Assembly: GCA_030430075.1 (NCBI GenBank)
Contig: JAUIGN010000031.1
Coordinates: 1-64,000, forward strand
Direction: 5' to 3'
DNA length: 64,000 bases
Source of the DNA: a bacterium
GTDB lineage: Bacteria > Planctomycetota > Planctomycetia > Pirellulales > Pirellulaceae
This document shows positions 1 through 8,786 of this stretch, one piece after another. A model generated the notes under the pieces. That model did not search any database. It was given only the letters and a program-made list of their open reading frames with translations, and was not told where the DNA came from. Position 1 is the first letter of the stretch, and each line of letters opens with the position of its first letter. Position numbers and translations under genes: made by a program.

Positions 1-51
1 GAACTCTTCGCTGTACTGACGACGGCCTGCACGCTTCTTCCTTTTCGGCAT
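1..51 (-). CDS. Transposase OrfA-like N-terminus, cut by window edge
   Basis: Reading the minus strand from the ATG at 49-51 gives 17 residues, MPKRKKRAGRRQYSEEF, before the window ends. The Lys/Arg-rich start followed by RRQYSEEF is how IS3/IS911-type OrfA transposases begin, just before their helix-turn-helix. Only the first codons are visible, so it cannot be said whether the insertion sequence is intact. It lies about 260 bp from a tRNA 3' fragment, which suggests a recombination-prone region. Family assignment is inference from a very short stretch. Confidence 0.5.
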   Translation of the reverse strand, partial: MPKRKKRAGRRQYSEEF

Positions 52-310
52 GACACACTCCTTTGATTGCTCAATTCTAACCAGCGAATTAAGCAGTTGG
101 AGTGTCCTTCACAGCCAGCGCATCTCATCCGTACTGAGAAGCCAATAGTCTTCGGCCGTCTTAACCGGGAACGCAGCTGGGCTGGTTTCCTGATGTGAGA
201 GACCGTGCCGACTGAATTTCCATCGAGAAGAGACTCGATGGGAATGGTATCTAGAATAGTCACATGGTCAAGAAATGGTGCGGTTTTCCTGTGAAAACCT
301 AATGTGTTCT

Positions 311-357
311 ACGGACTTTTAATCCGTAGGTCCTGGGTTCGAGCCCCAGCAGCCTCA
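311..357 (+). other. tRNA-Lys(TTT)-like 3' half (tRNA remnant)
   Basis: The 3' half of a tRNA can be folded here. An anticodon stem ACGGA/TCCGT (311-315, 323-327) encloses the loop CTTTTAA with anticodon TTT. The T stem CTGGG/CCCAG (333-337, 345-349) encloses TTCGAGC, followed by a 3' acceptor strand CAGCCTC and discriminator A. The matching 5' acceptor strand GAGGCTG and a D arm are absent upstream, so this is not a working tRNA. A diverged copy lies at 13140-13183. tRNA 3' halves of this kind are the usual scar of tyrosine-integrase insertion. Confidence 0.7.
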
Positions 358-425
358 CTCTTTCCTGGCAACGACTTACGTCGTTTCTGCTCTCGCCGCA
401 ATCTCGGCAACACTCCACAGGCCTA

Positions 426-1280
426 TTAGTCATCATCTTCGTCGCCGTAATACGAGCCGGATGATCGGTAGGTTGTCCCATCGTAGTAGATGCAGGCGAC
501 GCCATGATGCCAGGCTTCGTGCCATTGAACGTTCTTCGTCTGTGGGGACCAAGCGCCTGCGACACCGGCTTTCCATGACTCCTTCCACTCGACAGATTCC
601 GTTGCCGGGTTATAGATTCCGCATACACCATGGTGCCAACTCTCGCGCCATTCAACCGCTTGTGTCTTTGGATTGAAGACACCCCCGATCCCGCCATGCC
701 AGTTGTCTCGCCACTCGATTTCGCGAGTAACCGGATTGAAGACCCCCGCGATACCATGCTTCCACTGTTCGCGCCACTCAACGCATTGGCGATCTGGATG
801 ATAGACGCCTGCAATGCCAGTGTGCCACGACTCTCGCCATTCGACTTGTCCAGTGTGCTCGTTGTACGCACCAGAGATGCCACCATGCCAATTCGTTCTC
901 CACTCAATCGGTTGGCTGGCATTGCGGACCCATTCGAGAAGTTCGCAGCAGCGAGTCAACAGTGCTCGGTCCTGCTTTACTTCATCACTGGCGGGTGTAA
1001 CATTGCGTTTGTGCGCCTTTTGCCTCTCGGTGTTGAACGGGTTGATTCGATCGAAGAAGCTGAACGCTTCTTTGTAGCGAGCTTTTTCCCGATCCAAGAC
1101 GGCTTGGTCCAGGTTCAACTCCGTGGATATTCTTTGCGCCAAACCGTCGATCTCGTCAATGAGTCCCGCCAAGTTCTCACGGCGAGTGGTTTGCACTTGT
1201 GTGTGCAGTTTGTTTACCCGTGACGCCAATTCGGCGGGCGTATAGTCTCCGGCCTTCGAACTCATGAGATGTTCCCGCAT
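426..1280 (-). CDS. Repeat protein with seven tandem 21-residue EWRESWHxGIAGVYNP units
   Basis: This gene encodes 284 residues (279 if it starts at the second ATG, 1263-1265, coding MSSKAGD). The function is unknown. Residues ~12-120 are charged and probably helical, with a Leu/Arg/Glu-rich run around 30-75 that could form a coiled coil. Residues 126-272 are seven back-to-back 21-residue units with the consensus EWRESWHxGIAGVYNPxTxxV; two or three Trp per unit and the GI.GVY core are kept. The tail is acidic (YYGDEDDD). No signal peptide or membrane segment is visible, so it is probably cytoplasmic. The exact spacing suggests a solenoid or WG-repeat-like beta fold used for binding. No neighbour explains it. 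No strong ribosome-binding site separates the two starts. Confidence 0.75.
   Translation of the reverse strand: MREHLMSSKAGDYTPAELASRVNKLHTQVQTTRRENLAGLIDEIDGLAQRISTELNLDQAVLDREKARYKEAFSFFDRINPFNTERQKAHKRNVTPASDEVKQDRALLTRCCELLEWVRNASQPIEWRTNWHGGISGAYNEHTGQVEWRESWHTGIAGVYHPDRQCVEWREQWKHGIAGVFNPVTREIEWRDNWHGGIGGVFNPKTQAVEWRESWHHGVCGIYNPATESVEWKESWKAGVAGAWSPQTKNVQWHEAWHHGVACIYYDGTTYRSSGSYYGDEDDD
465..905 (-). repeat. Coding tandem repeat, 7 x 63 bp
   Basis: These are the DNA units behind the seven 21-residue repeats. Unit length is exactly 63 bp with no indel, but the units have drifted at third positions and at variable residues. This shows selection on protein spacing rather than a recent DNA duplication. 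Confidence 0.8.
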
Positions 1281-1548
1281 TCAAGAAAAGCTGAGGTGCT
1301 TGTTGCCGGACGTATTTCAGTACATTACAGCCAATTTCCATCGATCATCAACTCCCGGACTGAGTCGTCGCTAGCTTGCCCTGGGTTCGCAGCAGCATCT
1401 TGATGGCAGGAAGTACACCGCTGGTATTTCACCGTCGCTCAAACACGTGTCGGGTGCATCAGCAGATAGCGGTCGCTGCTAACTCGCGGTGGGGAAGCAA
1501 CCCGAAGCGATTTCGCGCCAAGTGGCCCCCGCGGTCGTCCGCGGGCCC

Positions 1549-1734
1549 TCAATCCGACACGACATCTAGCAACCGCCCATGGTGACGCACCGCTGCCATG
1601 GCGAGAGCCACGTACACTGCTGCCCCGACCGCTAGCAGCAGCAGGGAACGGAGGCTGAACTGGGGCCGATTGCGTTGTGCGTCTGAATTCGTGTCACTCA
1701 CTGAACTTGCTTTGTCTGGAACTTGGATGTTCAA
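1549..1734 (-). CDS. Small single-pass membrane protein
   Basis: This gene encodes 61 residues. A polar N-terminus of about 25 residues is followed by RPQFSLRSLLLLAVGAAVYV, a basic FSLRSLLLL signature leading into one hydrophobic helix, and then a short basic tail. The Q/RFSLRxLLLL start is a recurring planctomycetal pattern in small membrane proteins of unknown role (family knowledge). The gene stands alone between the repeat protein and the kinase. Its small size leaves real doubt. Confidence 0.5.
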   Translation of the reverse strand: MNIQVPDKASSVSDTNSDAQRNRPQFSLRSLLLLAVGAAVYVALAMAAVRHHGRLLDVVSD

Positions 1735-1951
1735 GCTTTCGTATCCGTCCCAACACGGTCGATCTTTCCAGTGACGCCAGTCACCGGCTGGTAGTCATAG
1801 AACCCCCGGTCCGACTTGCGCGCCCTGCCCAACGAGTGCTTTTGGTGAAATGTGTGTTTGCCGCTACGTGAGGATGGGGACTTCAGGACAAAGATCTCTC
1901 ACCTACTGCCAGACGGAGATCATCAACCGTTCACAGTTGCCTTGAACGGAA

Positions 1952-4900
1952 CTACGGCAGTTGTGTTTGAGCCTTCGGCAGTCTTGCTGCCGGAATCAAG
2001 TCACCTGCGCCGTTGGACATGGCAATTGGCGTTCGCCACTCGTCCCGCCATCGGGCCTTCGTCAGCAGCGTCTCGTAGAACGTGATCTCGAAATGGCCTT
2101 CCTTCAACACCTCGTTGGAGAACAGGGTCACGCGCCCGCTCTTGACCGAGCCGAATGTGCTCACACCGCCACCGTGCCCTCCGGCCAGTTCGTGACGCTT
2201 TCCGTCGGTGTCGACGAAGACCCAGTGAACGGCGTGCAGGAGATGCGCCTCTGGCAAGGGACCACGATAGTCGTCTCTGCGACGGTAGGTCAACTCGATG
2301 TTCGTCGGCCAACCCTCGAGGATCTCCGCGTTCGCCCGCAGCTTCATCTGGGGATAGTCTTCGATCTCGAATTGAAACTCGTCCGACGCGAACTCAAGGT
2401 TGGGGGCGAGCTTCACGACCGGCGTGCGCATCGTCCTCTTCGCGATCGCATAGACGGAGACGGGATCGTTCAGCTCTCCGTCCTTCCAGTGCGGGGAGAC
2501 ATCCGCGCGAACGTCCGATGGAAGCAGCACGGCGTCGATTACGTGAACGATGCCGTTGGAGCAAGTGATGTTCCTCATCTCCGACAGCTTCCACCCGACG
2601 ATTTGCGAACTGCCCGTGCCGGCGTAGAGCCACTCGCCGTCCGGGCTGAATGCGAGTGATGTCGCCCCGCCGAGGGCTCCGCGGACTTGTCGAGTTTCGC
2701 GGCCGGAGTTCGTCTCCCAGAGCCTGACGACGTGGCTGTCCTCGTGGGCCCCGGTGGCCAGGATGCGGCCATCCGGGGAGAATACGATCGACCCGATGTC
2801 GTCCGTGATCGTGGTGACCTTCTTGTTGCGCTGGACATCGTGCACGACCACCTGCTTCCGGCTGGCCAGTGCCAGCCGAGTTCCGTCCGGGGAGAACGCG
2901 AGGTGCGTCACTTCCTCGTCGACGTCCGGAGCGGCGAGTTCGCGACCGGTCTTCACGTCCCACAGGCGGACCTCGTTCTTCAAGGAGCCCGCGAGCAGTC
3001 CACCGTCGGCCGAGAGTGCCACTCGTGCACGAGCCCCGAAGTCGATCGGCGCGGCCATGGGCAGCGTTACCGTGCGAACGTGGGAGAATGCTTCCAAGTC
3101 GCAGACGCAGACCCGAGCGTCCTTGGTGGCGGCCGCAGCGAACTGGCCGTCCGCACTCAGGGCGACGGCGAAAATGGTCTCCCCCTTGTTCGGCAGGTTC
3201 GCCTTCGTGGTCACCCTCACATACGGCTCGGGAGCCGTGGGATCGGTGGTCAGGGTCAGTGACGCGCCACCGCTGAGGATGCGGCCTGTCTTCGAGCAGA
3301 GTGCCCACTCGTCGTGGTCTTTCTGCAGTCCCGTCCACCACCAGGAGTGAGTCCGCTTGCCGTTGACCAGATTCCAGCGGTCGAATCGGCGCCGATCATT
3401 CTGGCTGATCAAGGTCTTGCCGTCGGGGAGGACGGCGATCACGCCAACGGCTCCATCGCGATCGTCGATCGAGAACCTCGGCTTCAGCGTATCGACGTTC
3501 CAGATACGTACACTGCCATTGAAACGCGTTCCGCAGGCCAATTCGCTTCCGTCGGGCGAGAGAGCAATGGCGGAGACGTGGCGGGTGTGTGCCCGCCAAG
3601 ACTTGATGAGCTGCCCGGTCTTCAGATCGTACACGAAGACGAGGCCGCCGTTTGAGCCGAACGCCATCCGGCGCCCGTCCGCGCTGACATTCAGGCACAG
3701 CGACTCGTTTTCCTCGTCGCCCGGGAACTCCTTCGTTACCTCGAGCGTACGGGCGTCTCTCAGTTCGGCCCCGCCGTTCCTCTCGCCCAGAACCAAGACT
3801 GACTCGCCGTCGGGCGTGAACACGATGCTCTTGGTGCCAGGAAAGCTGATCCGGACGCCGCGCCCCCGGGCGACCTCCTTTGCGGCCTGCCAGTCCCAGA
3901 CTCTGAGATTATTCCCCGAGGCCATGCCGGCGACGAGGGTTCCGGTGGGGGCTACCGCGAACATGTACGACCCGCCACCATACTCCGCGATCATGGGGCC
4001 CTTCTCGCCACTCGAGAGGTCGAAGCGGGTCACGGTATGGTCGTGGTTCGTGAACAGCGACTTCCCGTCCGGTGCGAATCGAACTACCCTGGATTCTCCC
4101 TCGATCGACCTTACCACCTCCCCGGTTTCGATGTTTCGCACCCGCACGGTTGTGGCCTCATACCCGGACGTTACCACCAGCGTGCCGTCGGCGGAGAGGT
4201 CCGCCGAAGTGTACTTCCATCCGTCCGGAACGTGACGAATCAGATCACCCGATTCGGCGTCCCACACGGCCGCCCCCCAACCGTCGCCCACCGAGAGCAG
4301 CCGCTTGCCGTCGCGGGAGTACTCCAGCGCTGTGATCTGCCCGCCGAAGCGGATCGGGGCTGAGCCAAGGCGGATGGACGGGTCGACGCCGGGTACGCCG
4401 CCCGGACTCGCCTCCCGAGAGTTGTCGCGCCCGTCCGAGGCTTCCGGATTCCACTTCAACGTCAGCACGAGAAAGCTCTTCGCGAAGGACGTGGGACGCT
4501 TCCCTTCCTCGGCCGAGAACCCGATACGCAGCGTATCGGCATCGAGTTCGTAGATGCCGAGCATCGGCGGTTCGTCGGAGGGACGGATGTCGATCTGCTT
4601 CGGCGTTTTCGTGGAATCGATCGTAAAGGGGGCCGGCGGCGCCAGGGTGGCGTCGATGCCCTCCAACGTCTTCTCGCCAAACACGATTCCGGCCTCGAAA
4701 CCGGGATCCTCGCGCTGTGGCGGCTTGCCGTTCGTTGACTCCAGCCTCCAGGTACCCTGGATGGCCGCGTGGTCGGAAGTCGCCTCGGGTTCCCCCGTGT
4801 CGGACTTGTCGGTCGGCACCGCCGATGCGTCGGTATGTTCGCCGACCGCCGACTCGCTGCCGGGGCGTACAAGCGGCCCGACCGGCTTGCCGTTCGTGAC

Positions 4901-6952
4901 TGGTCCGTCGCGATCATCCCACTCCAAGGTGACGACAACGAAACTCGCCCCCTGCTTGGAGGCCTCCACCATCGAGTTCAGGTCGTCCCCGTGGCGGAGG
5001 TTCTCGAACGCCTTCGGGAGCCGGGCGTGCCAGTGGACCAGGACGACTTCGTTGGCGTCGAGTCCGTACCCGTCCCACTGGGCGGTCTTGGTTATCGAAC
5101 TCGAGCCGAGCCCCTTGTCGACGACCAACGGCTTCTGCTTCAAGGAGGCCGGGCTTTCGGCGACGCCGTCGAACTCCACTTCGATCGAGAGCGCCACGCG
5201 GTCCTGGGGCCGGTCCACCGTAGCCAGACTCAACTGTCCGACCGTCTCGCCGGTGACGTTCGACAAGTCGACCTTTCGCTCACCCGTGATCTGCATCTTG
5301 CCATCGGAGACGTGTACGAGGCGCGCGGTCACGATGCCGACCTTCCGTCCGCGCAATTTCCAGGAACGATTCACGCGGCCGAGGCCCGTCGACTCGACGC
5401 CGTCGTTGGTGATCCGCAGTTCCGGCCACTGCACTCGATCCGACGCTCCGGGCAGCATCGCCGTCTTTGGCCGCTGTCCCTTCCGGCTGACGACAACCAG
5501 TCCCTCCTCGACCTTCACACGGAAGATGATCTCGCCGCTGCGTCGCATCTCGAACTCGTCGGTGATCAACTCCGTGTCGCCCACGCGAACCACGAGCTCG
5601 TGCTCGCCGCGACGAACGACGAGCCGCTTCTTCCCGTCCTCGTCGAGTGTGATCTCACCTCCGTCGATCGAGACGTCGAGGGAGTCGTCGAACACCTCGA
5701 CGCGCACGACGCCGTTGTCGGTCACGACGAAGTAGACGGCGGCCGCGAGCAGCAGCGCGGCGAATCCGGCGGCAACCGCGGTCAGCCACGAGAACGGACC
5801 ACGCCGCGGGGGCAGTTGGGCGTCGGGCGTGGGAGCAGCCGATTCCCGCTCTTGGTCTCGGACGAATGGTTCTAGCGCGACGGCCACGTCGTTCGGCGAC
5901 TGAAAACGCTCGACCGGGTCCTTCGCCGTCATGCGAGCAATAATCGATTCTAATTCACTGGGAACGTCATCTCGCAACGTCCTCAATGGATCAGGTTCGG
6001 CCGTGGCGTGGCTCTTCAGCTTGTGCATGACACTGCCATCCGCAAAGAGCGGGCGGCCGGAGAGCAGGAAATACAATGTCGCTCCGAGGCTGTAGATATC
6101 ACTGCGGATGTCGGCACTGCGAGCATCTTCGGCCTGCTCAGGCGAGATGAAATCCGGAGTGCCCATGATCGTTCCAGCCGCAGTCAAGTCGCCCCGACCT
6201 TCGGCCGTGTCGGCGTCTGCAATCGCTTCGGGCGCGAGCGAGGCGAGACCAAAGTCGAGAATCTTGACCGTGCCATCGGCCAAGACCATCAAGTTATGTG
6301 GTTTGATGTCGCGGTGAACCATGCCTTGTTCGTGCGCGTGCTGCAGTCCAATCGCTGCCTGCCGGACATAGTCACACGCATCAGGGATCGGCAGCGCACC
6401 TCGATCTTTCACCAATTGAGAAAGATCCGTTCCGTCAACGTATTCCATCACAAGAAAATGAACGTCACCCGCCTGTTCGGCGTCGTAAGCCGTGACAATG
6501 TTCGGATGAGACAGTTGTGCGGCGGTCGTCACTTCACGATGGAACCGATCTACAGCTTCGGGCTTGCGCATCAGTTCGGGCTTGATGATCTTGAGCGCTA
6601 CAGTACGCTTCATCATGCGGTGAGTCGCTCTGTAAACATCGCCCATGCCGCCTTTGCCAATCAGGGTGAGAATCTCGTAGCGGGGATGCTCGGCCAACGG
6701 CGCGGGAACATCTTGATCGGACGAAGAAGCGGGAGCCGAACCATGATCGACTGTCTGATCCGTCGGCAACTGCCTGGCTTCCTTCAGTAGCCCGACAAAC
6801 GTGTCGTCTGATGAGATGCCGGCGATGGTTTCGCAACACGGTTGACACTCGCTGATATGACTGTCGATCGCATCCGCTCTTTTCTGCGGCAATTGACCAA
6901 GGCTGTAGGCGCCCAACTCTTCTCGGGTCGGGTGGGGTGAAGGATCGGACAT
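1952..6952 (-). CDS. Membrane Ser/Thr protein kinase with zinc-binding anti-sigma-like N-terminus and C-terminal WD40 propeller
   Basis: This gene encodes 1666 residues from the ATG coding MSDPSPHPTREEL; an upstream in-frame extension to 7030 looks non-coding. Residues ~10-45 hold an H-x3-C-x2-C motif (HISECQPC), as in ZAS-type anti-sigma factors. A Hanks kinase follows at about 90-360 with GKGGMG, VALKIIK, HRDIKPHNLM, DFGLA and GTPDFISPEQ, so the catalytic residues are complete. One transmembrane helix lies near 390-412. The outer part has a beta-rich stretch, a TIGR03067-like segment (WRLESTNGK..., ~700-790) and then about 600 residues of WD40-like repeats (FSPDG, LSADG motifs). Near the end a fasciclin-like strand (NGIVHVIDAVLLP) is fused to a last domain. 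The neighbouring ECF sigma gene ends 114 bp upstream on the same strand. Inference: the kinase senses through its propeller and controls that sigma factor. Confidence 0.9.
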   Translation of the reverse strand: MSDPSPHPTREELGAYSLGQLPQKRADAIDSHISECQPCCETIAGISSDDTFVGLLKEARQLPTDQTVDHGSAPASSSDQDVPAPLAEHPRYEILTLIGKGGMGDVYRATHRMMKRTVALKIIKPELMRKPEAVDRFHREVTTAAQLSHPNIVTAYDAEQAGDVHFLVMEYVDGTDLSQLVKDRGALPIPDACDYVRQAAIGLQHAHEQGMVHRDIKPHNLMVLADGTVKILDFGLASLAPEAIADADTAEGRGDLTAAGTIMGTPDFISPEQAEDARSADIRSDIYSLGATLYFLLSGRPLFADGSVMHKLKSHATAEPDPLRTLRDDVPSELESIIARMTAKDPVERFQSPNDVAVALEPFVRDQERESAAPTPDAQLPPRRGPFSWLTAVAAGFAALLLAAAVYFVVTDNGVVRVEVFDDSLDVSIDGGEITLDEDGKKRLVVRRGEHELVVRVGDTELITDEFEMRRSGEIIFRVKVEEGLVVVSRKGQRPKTAMLPGASDRVQWPELRITNDGVESTGLGRVNRSWKLRGRKVGIVTARLVHVSDGKMQITGERKVDLSNVTGETVGQLSLATVDRPQDRVALSIEVEFDGVAESPASLKQKPLVVDKGLGSSSITKTAQWDGYGLDANEVVLVHWHARLPKAFENLRHGDDLNSMVEASKQGASFVVVTLEWDDRDGPVTNGKPVGPLVRPGSESAVGEHTDASAVPTDKSDTGEPEATSDHAAIQGTWRLESTNGKPPQREDPGFEAGIVFGEKTLEGIDATLAPPAPFTIDSTKTPKQIDIRPSDEPPMLGIYELDADTLRIGFSAEEGKRPTSFAKSFLVLTLKWNPEASDGRDNSREASPGGVPGVDPSIRLGSAPIRFGGQITALEYSRDGKRLLSVGDGWGAAVWDAESGDLIRHVPDGWKYTSADLSADGTLVVTSGYEATTVRVRNIETGEVVRSIEGESRVVRFAPDGKSLFTNHDHTVTRFDLSSGEKGPMIAEYGGGSYMFAVAPTGTLVAGMASGNNLRVWDWQAAKEVARGRGVRISFPGTKSIVFTPDGESVLVLGERNGGAELRDARTLEVTKEFPGDEENESLCLNVSADGRRMAFGSNGGLVFVYDLKTGQLIKSWRAHTRHVSAIALSPDGSELACGTRFNGSVRIWNVDTLKPRFSIDDRDGAVGVIAVLPDGKTLISQNDRRRFDRWNLVNGKRTHSWWWTGLQKDHDEWALCSKTGRILSGGASLTLTTDPTAPEPYVRVTTKANLPNKGETIFAVALSADGQFAAAATKDARVCVCDLEAFSHVRTVTLPMAAPIDFGARARVALSADGGLLAGSLKNEVRLWDVKTGRELAAPDVDEEVTHLAFSPDGTRLALASRKQVVVHDVQRNKKVTTITDDIGSIVFSPDGRILATGAHEDSHVVRLWETNSGRETRQVRGALGGATSLAFSPDGEWLYAGTGSSQIVGWKLSEMRNITCSNGIVHVIDAVLLPSDVRADVSPHWKDGELNDPVSVYAIAKRTMRTPVVKLAPNLEFASDEFQFEIEDYPQMKLRANAEILEGWPTNIELTYRRRDDYRGPLPEAHLLHAVHWVFVDTDGKRHELAGGHGGGVSTFGSVKSGRVTLFSNEVLKEGHFEITFYETLLTKARWRDEWRTPIAMSNGAGDLIPAARLPKAQTQLP

Positions 6953-7066
6953 GGGTGACTCGCGGAATTGGCGGTTGTGGGCTCGGGTCGTCAATGATCT
7001 TGCAGGGCTTGCGGTCGAAACGAACCACACGCTCCTATTATCAAGACCCGTTCGCGCGCATTCTTG

Positions 7067-7678
7067 TCAGCGCTTCGCGAAAAATCCCGAAGAAGACTCG
7101 ATCAGCCCTTCGGATTCTTGGCGCAATCGCCTGAGAACACGGGACTTCGCCAGGCAGACAGCATTCAGGGAGATTCCCATTTCCTCGGCGACAACGTCCG
7201 GCTTGGCCCCGTCCAATGCCACACGACAGAATGCCGTCCAGGTGCTGGAGGCGAAGTGAGGCTCGGCCTGGGCCAGCAGTTGTCGGAGCACATACTGGTC
7301 GTGCTCACGATTCCAGATCAGGCTCATTTCGCTGGACGGATCTTCGAGCCGTGCGAGTCGAGCATCGATGTCTGAATCGCCTCGCGCTTGCGGACGGCGG
7401 TCCCGCGCTCGCCAGAACTTGCGTAATCGATTGACCAGAATTGCCTTCAGCCACCCACGGAAAGCGCCCGGCTGTCCAGCATGATCGAACTTGCCGAGAT
7501 CTTTGGACACGGCCAGCAACACTTCTTGCACCAGATCGTCGGCATCGCTGTCCTGGACGTCGTACTTGCGCAACCATGCCCTGAGTAGAGGAGCATACAA
7601 GTCAACGAGCCGAGACCACGATTCGGACTCGGGTGAGCGGCCTAGGCGGGAAAGCAAGCTTAGCGATGTTTCATTCAC
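7067..7678 (-). CDS. ECF-type RNA polymerase sigma factor
   Basis: This gene encodes 203 residues. Region 2 is seen as LVDLYAPLLRAWLRKYDVQD, then DADDLVQEVLLAV and FRGWLKAILVNRLRKFWR. Region 4 is VAEEMGISLNAVCLAKSRVLRRLRQE, a helix-turn-helix. Length and layout fit the planctomycetal ECF groups paired with Ser/Thr kinases. It lies 114 bp upstream of the large kinase gene on the same strand, so the two are probably co-transcribed and functionally linked. No N-terminal anti-sigma protein other than the kinase's own zinc motif is seen nearby. Confidence 0.92.
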   Translation of the reverse strand: MNETSLSLLSRLGRSPESESWSRLVDLYAPLLRAWLRKYDVQDSDADDLVQEVLLAVSKDLGKFDHAGQPGAFRGWLKAILVNRLRKFWRARDRRPQARGDSDIDARLARLEDPSSEMSLIWNREHDQYVLRQLLAQAEPHFASSTWTAFCRVALDGAKPDVVAEEMGISLNAVCLAKSRVLRRLRQESEGLIESSSGFFAKR

Positions 7679-8052
7679 GGAATCCGATTATCGGCCAAAT
7701 GGATGCAAGCGCCAATTTGAATAGGAAACTCGGCAGTTCCGAAATTCAAACCGCGCGCGAACATTGGGTACTTCTTTCGATCATCCCACAGAATTGCCGA
7801 CGTCCGGCGGGCATTTTGTCCCACCTAGAACCGTAGGGAAGTCTGAATGTTGTCGTGGCGCATCAGTTCTTGCAAGACGTTCGGCATCACCCGAGAGGCC
7901 CTGCCTCGCTAGACTGCCTGAGGTCACAGGTTACATGCCCTGAGTCATGTCGTGCTAGCGGGACGCCGCGAAGCTGACATTCCGACGCGGCGGAGACTCA
8001 TGTAAGCTGTGCGAAATCGTCCTGAGATCCGAAAAGCGCGGAGTTCGAGAGC
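7679..8052 (+). other. Divergent intergenic region, no gene seen
   Basis: This is the spacer between the minus-strand sigma/kinase pair and the plus-strand small-gene pair. It must hold promoters for both directions, but no clear consensus elements, hairpins or repeats were found by eye. Confidence 0.4.
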
Positions 8053-8370
8053 ATGGTTGCAGCACAAGTGGCAGAGCCTATTCGAGAGCGTTTCCAGAGA
8101 CTGAAAGACGACTGGAAGTCCAAAACAAGGCATCTCTCCAATACAGCCCAGATCTCACTGGTCTTTTCCTATCAACAAATGATTGGAATGGGGCCGCCCG
8201 TCGTCCCGCTCATCCTGGCCGAATTGGAGAAGGAGCCGGACCATTGGTTTTGGGCATTGGAGGCGATCACGGGTGAGAACCCCGTCACCAAAAGCGACGC
8301 GGGCGATATCGAGGCTTCGGCACAGTCATGGGTCGAGTGGGGCAGGCAGCAAGGCCTGTTGGCAAAATGA
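8053..8370 (+). CDS. Hypothetical protein, upstream partner of the DUF7689-like gene
   Basis: This gene encodes 105 residues, soluble and rich in Trp/Glu, with the landmarks SYQQMIGMGPPVVPLILAEL and WFWALEAITGENPV. I do not know a function. It reads like a small helical (HEAT-like) protein. Its TGA overlaps the ATG of the next gene (ATGA at 8367-8370), so the two are translated together, and the same gene order recurs in other bacteria as far as I recall. It could be the antitoxin or immunity-like partner of the next gene, but that is inference from the coupling alone. Confidence 0.7.
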   Translation: MVAAQVAEPIRERFQRLKDDWKSKTRHLSNTAQISLVFSYQQMIGMGPPVVPLILAELEKEPDHWFWALEAITGENPVTKSDAGDIEASAQSWVEWGRQQGLLAK

Positions 8371-8786
8371 GCCTCTCGGATTTGTTTCCCGGTCTGACCT
8401 CAGGCAATCACGAAATCACCAGCCCAGCAACCATCAAGTACAACTGCATTGCTTGGGCGGCTCGAAACACTCAGAGATGGTGGCAGCCAGGCGTGTACTG
8501 GCCGATCGATTCAAATCTGGAAGATCACGGGATTGGGAATCTGGTGGCGGCTTTGAAGTCTCTGGGCTTTGCGGAATGCGAAGACGGCACACTTGAAGAA
8601 GGCTTCGATAAGCTGGCGCTTTACGGCTCCGCCATGATGTATACGCATGCGGCACGACAACTGCCCGACGGGAATTGGTCCAGCAAGCTCGGGCAACTGG
8701 AAGACATTACGCACGCTACGACTGAAGCAATTGAGGGCGGTGACTACGGCTACGTAGTTCAATACATGAAACGCCCGCATGAATAG
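8367..8786 (+). CDS. DUF7689-like protein of unknown function
   Basis: This gene encodes 139 residues from the ATG that overlaps the previous stop. Features are an early NCIAWAA motif, WWQPGVYWP, a central AALKSLGFAEC segment, and YTHAARQLPDGNWSSKLGQL followed by YGYVVQYMKR. The spaced Cys and His residues (NCIAWA..., YTHAA...) are suggestive of a papain-like Cys-His arrangement, which is inference. There is no signal peptide, so it is probably cytoplasmic. The family match is by motif memory, not a search. The start was chosen because of the ATGA coupling; a longer frame from 8328 would overlap the upstream gene by 43 bp. Confidence 0.65.
   Translation: MSLSDLFPGLTSGNHEITSPATIKYNCIAWAARNTQRWWQPGVYWPIDSNLEDHGIGNLVAALKSLGFAECEDGTLEEGFDKLALYGSAMMYTHAARQLPDGNWSSKLGQLEDITHATTEAIEGGDYGYVVQYMKRPHE

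Noticed and set aside
311..357. Functional tRNA-Lys
   Set aside because: No 5' acceptor strand or D arm is present upstream; only the 3' half folds.
465..905. CRISPR-like or satellite repeat
   Set aside because: The 63 bp units are in frame, differ at many third positions and encode a regular protein repeat.
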